A DNA stretch of 64,000 bases from Prunus persica (taxonomy: Eukaryota > Streptophyta > Magnoliopsida > Rosales > Rosaceae). Positions 60,103-64,000 of the stretch are shown here, piece after piece. Both the position numbers and the translations under genes were made by a program. Positions within the stretch are counted from its first letter, which is position 1. Every line of letters begins with the position of its first letter. The DNA lies in the NCBI RefSeq assembly GCF_000346465.2, contig NC_034014.1:5958507-6022506 (forward strand), given 5' to 3'. A model generated the notes under the pieces. It was given only the letters and a program-made list of their open reading frames with translations, did not search any database and was not told where the DNA came from.

Positions 60103-60358
60103 TGTTGGCGAGTCCTTACTTAGTTAGGATTTTGGTTCCTTACTATGTTAGGATTTTGGTTACTTACCCATTTATCTAGTCCTATTATAATTGAGATTTA
60201 TTTTCTATTGTAATATTTATATTTATTTTCTATTGTAATTTGAATTTATTTTCCATTTTATTTAGGGTTGTACTTCTCTATAAATACCTCCATATTGGAG
60301 AAGAATAAAATATGAGTGTTTATGAGCATATCTGAATATTAGACCTACTTTGTTTGAC
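60103..60358 (+). repeat. 3' LTR of small LTR element
   Basis: The partner of 58836-59091, followed by the TTTTC target duplication. Confidence 0.9.
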
Positions 60359-60363
60359 TTTTC

Positions 60364-61900
60364 TACCTTTGACTTAGAGGCCAAGTGTAGCCCCAGCCAT
60401 GCACCTAAACAAATGGGTTGCATGAGGGAGAAAGCGTTGTTATTGTAAGTAGATGCATTTAAAATTTAGCTACCTAAAAAGTTTAGGGAAGTAGAATTCT
60501 ACTTAGGTATCTAAAATGCGCCAGCTTTCAATATAGGTTTAAATTTATTAGAATTCTACTTAGGTACCTAATTAGAGGTTAATTAGGTACTTTGTGCTTG
60601 TATAGTTTCAATTGTCTAGATTAGTTTATTAATTGTTACAATTTAAGGACAATATATGTATATCTTATTTCTATTTTATTTTTATTTTTTTGGACAGAAT
60701 CACCATGCCTCACAATATATGCGAGGGACATATTTGAGGGTAAAGTAGTATTTTTCCCATGGTGTCAAAACACCAACACACACATGCCTATGTGAGGGAC
60801 ATATTTGAGGGTAAAGTAGTCTCTTTTCCATGGTGTCAAAACACCAACAAACACAAGCCTCTCGATTGCTAGTCATCGTTTGGTGGGCATGAGTGCTTGT
60901 CATGATTTTTCGGGTGAAATTCAATGTTCTGATAGATTAGGTTGTGGGAATCTTTGCATCTTCTACGTTATGGAAGCTAGGAAATCGACAGATTCTGGAT
61001 TAAGGACAATGAATATCTTTGATATTTTTTCGAAGTTTCTTATATTTTTTTTTAAATTTAATGTTCGGTCCAATCTTGCACCAAACAATGGACATAATTC
61101 AAGTCTGGTCCCAACCAATTCAATCCAAAAATTGAAGTGTCTTGTCTAGTCTTGGTCACCAAACGGGGCTTATATCATATATAGGATAGGGATCATTGAA
61201 ACTCTATGGACCAAACTAGAACTTTATTCAAACTATAAGGACCAAAAAATTAACTTTTATTAAGCCACCTCGAAGTTTTTATTTTTAGTAATTAAATAAA
61301 TATAGAACCACAATCAACTTCTCTCGCATATACGACTGTACACAATCTGTTTTCAACATTTCATTCTCGAACTGCTAATGGAATTGCTAATGCTACTGCA
61401 AAGCCAATACTAAAATTGTATCCAGTGCTCCGCACTCATGCCACTTGACTTGAGTGCTTGTCCTGCTAGAGTTGCATTTTCAAAACTCAATTACTCCATC
61501 ATTTCCATCATCAAGCCCTAAATCCTTGTATCACGTTAGAGTGCCTTGAGCTAGGCTTGATTAGTTGATTTTATCACGATATATATAGTATGTTTGCAAA
61601 TAACAAAAGCATTAAGTACTGCTAAATATGGTTACATGAAGATACTAATTTATCATGAACTCGAGCCAAGTCCGGGATCTAACATCTTAAGTATAGGCAA
61701 TTAACTAACTATCTGTTAGTTTAGTGGTACTTCTCTTCTCAATATTGAAAGAGATCCTAAGTTTGAATATCTCATTTCACTTCAGAAGAAAAAATATATA
61801 TATATTGGCAAATTATGGGGTCTTAGACCAATGAAAATACATTTGCACCAATAGGTTTAGCAAACCTGCAAGCCTATTTTGATATGGTATGTGGTCAAAG
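60364..61900. other. Intergenic, with a ~70-bp direct repeat
   Basis: GCGAGGGACATATTTGAGGG at about 60721 recurs at 60792, each followed by TAAAGTAGT and CATGGTGTCAAAACACCAAC; the last part is a perfect short palindrome (GGTGTCAAAACACC). The remaining sequence is AT-rich and shows no gene. Confidence 0.55.
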
Positions 61901-62173
61901 TGTAATGACCCAAACCTAAAATTCATAGTTAATTAGTAATTTATTATGAGGAAAGACAATTTTGCCCTTGGAATAAATTATGAACCCAAGGTTGACTTTT
62001 TGACCGAAAAGGAATTTGACAATTCCACATACACCGTTGCGTAGAGCATGACGAAATGAGTTCATAGACACGAAGTGAGCTCGAATCGGAGTTTTAACGA
62101 AGAAAATGCGATTAAATATCACGAGGGGCAAAATGGTAATTAAGAAAATCAGATTTTTTTTTATATAACCTCA

Positions 62174-62238
<65 letters not shown>

Positions 62239-64000
62239 ATCGCGCGAACACCCCCCCAACCGATTTTTTCTTCTCCTCGCCACCACCACGTCCGGCCATC
62301 AATTCCGTCGGCACCGGTCTCAAAAGAACCAGCTCGTCCTCCTCTACACGTCTCAGCCCTCAGCCGCTCCACTCCGCCGCTGACGTCGCCGGAATTTGCA
62401 GAAAATCGGTGGTTTTTTCCGAAAATTCAAACCGTTCGTTCTCCCTCATTTCTCCTCCAAATTTGTCGAGTAAGGTATGGATTTCTACCTATTTTCCATG
62501 CTCTGGCTGATGGTTGGGTAGGTTTGCATCGATTGTGACCGTAGCTAGCTCAGTTTGTAATTTGGAATTCGGCCGATTTTCGGCCTCCGTGTTCGGCCAC
62601 TTCCGGTAAGTTTTTGGAGTTGGTCCAAGAACAAAAGTGGTTCCAAATATGGTGTTATACCTAGGATAGGAGTTTGGAACCTTGGTTTTGAGATTTTCCG
62701 GCGATGCGTAATCGCTTTGGACACCCATCGTTGCCGGTGCATGCGGCGGCGCGTGGGTGAGTGTAGTGCAGTGGAACAGTGTTCTGATGCGATTCTTAGG
62801 TTGTCACGAGCGTATAGGAATTCGCGGATCTCAATTTGGATACCGTTTGAGCCTCGAACGGATTTTCCATATCGTGCGATTATCGGGTTCAATACTGTTG
62901 AGCCGTTGGATCGTAACCAGGTTCAGATATGTTATTCTAGATAATTTTAGAAACGTGTAGGATTCGACGGATCGTGAATCGGAGTCCCGGATACTCCGAA
63001 AACGCGAACCCTAGAGCTAGGGTTTAGAAATTATGCGATTACACGATCGTGATTAATCCGACCGTCCGATCGACACCAATACCCTCGGGACATGTGTCCT
63101 AGATATATTGGACCTTCTAGCGGCATCCGGATCATATTGTGAGGTCATGGACCCGTGGGGTTCCGGATTGACTTTGGACTTTAGCGCTTTTTGAGTCCCA
63201 AGATACCGCTAACCTACCCCACGTGGAAGGAAAGCTGTTATAGGCATATGGATCACTTTAAATTGACGCACTTATTTTTAGGAGCCGAGGGTAGGGTTTT
63301 TAATTTAATACTATATTATATTAATAGAATATTATGGTCATTGAATCAAGCACCCGGGCGCCAGTTGACCCGCAGGAGGGACCTTCAAGAGGTCCAGCGA
63401 GCTCGGACTATCAGTGAGTGGACTCTTTGTTGATTTAATAAATTAATTTAAGTAGTTCAGTTTCGGTTATAAGCTGTTTTCTTCTGTGAAATATTTTATG
63501 TTGCATGCTGCCGAGTGAAATCTCCTTTAAAGAATATAGGAACATATATTCTCGTTAATTATCAGATAAATGACAGCAGAATTTTAAAGGTTACAAAAAG
63601 TTAATTATTCAACAGATTTTCTTCAGAAACTTTATGTTTTCTTAAACCACCTTGTACCCAGTTATTAAATGTTGCCTTCGGATTATATTTGTTGCCTTCG
63701 GTTTAGTCAGCATGCTTGACAGTTGCCCCACGAGTTCCTTGATACTCGAACTCGTGTGGAGCGAGTAATGCGGATCAGGTGGACCACGGTCCCCCTGAAT
63801 CCTGCGAGTTGCGGCTCGAATCGACTTCGTGTCACTGAGACCTGCTAGTATGTATCACCCATGGTGATGCAAGGAATTGACGGATATAAGGAATTGACGG
63901 AAATAAGGGTACACCTAGGTGATAGTTTTAAACTGTTTTCAAATGTATATAATTATATACATGCATTAATTTCAAAAATAAAGAAAATAAGCTAGTTTGT
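61901..64000 (+). mobile_element. Gypsy-type LTR, partial, running off the window
   Basis: TGTAATGACCC at 61901 is a typical start for a family of long plant gypsy LTRs. The sequence continues through GACTTTTTGACCGAAAAGG, a long (TC)n tract, CGGAGTCCCGGATACTCCG and, near 63880-63925, GGAATTGACGGATATAAGG and GTACACCTAGGTG. No pol sequence is reached before 64000, so either a long LTR or a solo LTR is present; the other end is outside the window. Confidence 0.6.
62176..62235. repeat. (TC)n microsatellite
   Basis: An almost perfect run of about 30 TC units within the LTR-like sequence. Confidence 0.95.

Larger units (their letters stand above)
58836..60358 (+). mobile_element. Small non-autonomous LTR retrotransposon, 1523 bp
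   Basis: Two 256-bp LTRs (58836-59091 and 60103-60358) differ at about five positions. The element is flanked by TTTTC on both sides (58831-58835 and 60359-60363). TTGGTATCAGAGCC, complementary to initiator tRNA-Met, follows the left LTR, and TGAAGGGGAA precedes the right LTR. The 1-kb interior has no gag or pol, so the element depends on an autonomous Copia-like partner. Its size is near that of TRIM-type elements. The low LTR divergence points to recent movement. Confidence 0.9.

Overview
The window is nuclear DNA of a dicot plant. It has AT-rich intergenic DNA, spliced genes with short introns, and many nested plant transposable elements (MULE, Copia, chromovirus and Tat-lineage Ty3/gypsy elements, LINEs, MITEs). 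The style of the repeats would fit a woody rosid such as a Rosaceae species, but that is only an impression. Four host genes look real: an intronless CrRLK1L receptor kinase of HERK1/ANJEA type (9287-11680, +), the RNase P subunit gene RPP30 (about 32875-36458, +), a CCT-motif gene (43711-46295, -) and a 13-exon GH1 beta-glucosidase (54984-58176, -). From memory, the first three are linked on Arabidopsis chromosome 5 (At5g59700, At5g59980, At5g59990), so this looks like a conserved block stretched by transposons.

Layout. 1-8705 is a graveyard of repeats. It starts with a LINE ORF1 remnant, followed by a displaced fragment of RPP30 (711-5537). That fragment is split by a 4.2-kb MULE (882-5106) with a 9-bp target duplication; the MULE keeps only the transposase N-terminus and carries the C-terminal part of an XRCC3-like recombination gene on the opposite strand. 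A Copia RNase H scrap and an internally deleted chromovirus (5971-8705) follow. After the kinase gene, the 5' region of RPP30, including an antisense tRNA-Ile(AAT), is present as two tandem copies (from 13231 and from 16978). Both copies have been filled with retroposons. The second was opened by a 14.3-kb Tat-lineage element (16995-31343, minus strand) with a perfect 5-bp target duplication.

The Tat element has gag, protease, RT, two RNase H domains and integrase on the minus strand. Between pol and its 3' LTR it carries a long, intron-containing plant-mobile-domain ORF on the opposite strand, preceded by four 100-bp tandem repeats. RPP30 follows with six exons whose phases all agree, but it has no ATG at the expected start.

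36459-43621 is intergenic and ends in a triplicated ~830-bp unit. The CCT gene and a long intergenic stretch follow. The GH1 gene appears complete (530 codons) but uses a GC-AG intron and has a 45-bp in-frame duplication. The right end holds a small non-autonomous LTR element with a 39-bp minisatellite (58836-60358) and the start of a long gypsy-type LTR that runs off the window (61901 onward). Exon coordinates were worked out by hand from splice signals and reading-frame continuity.
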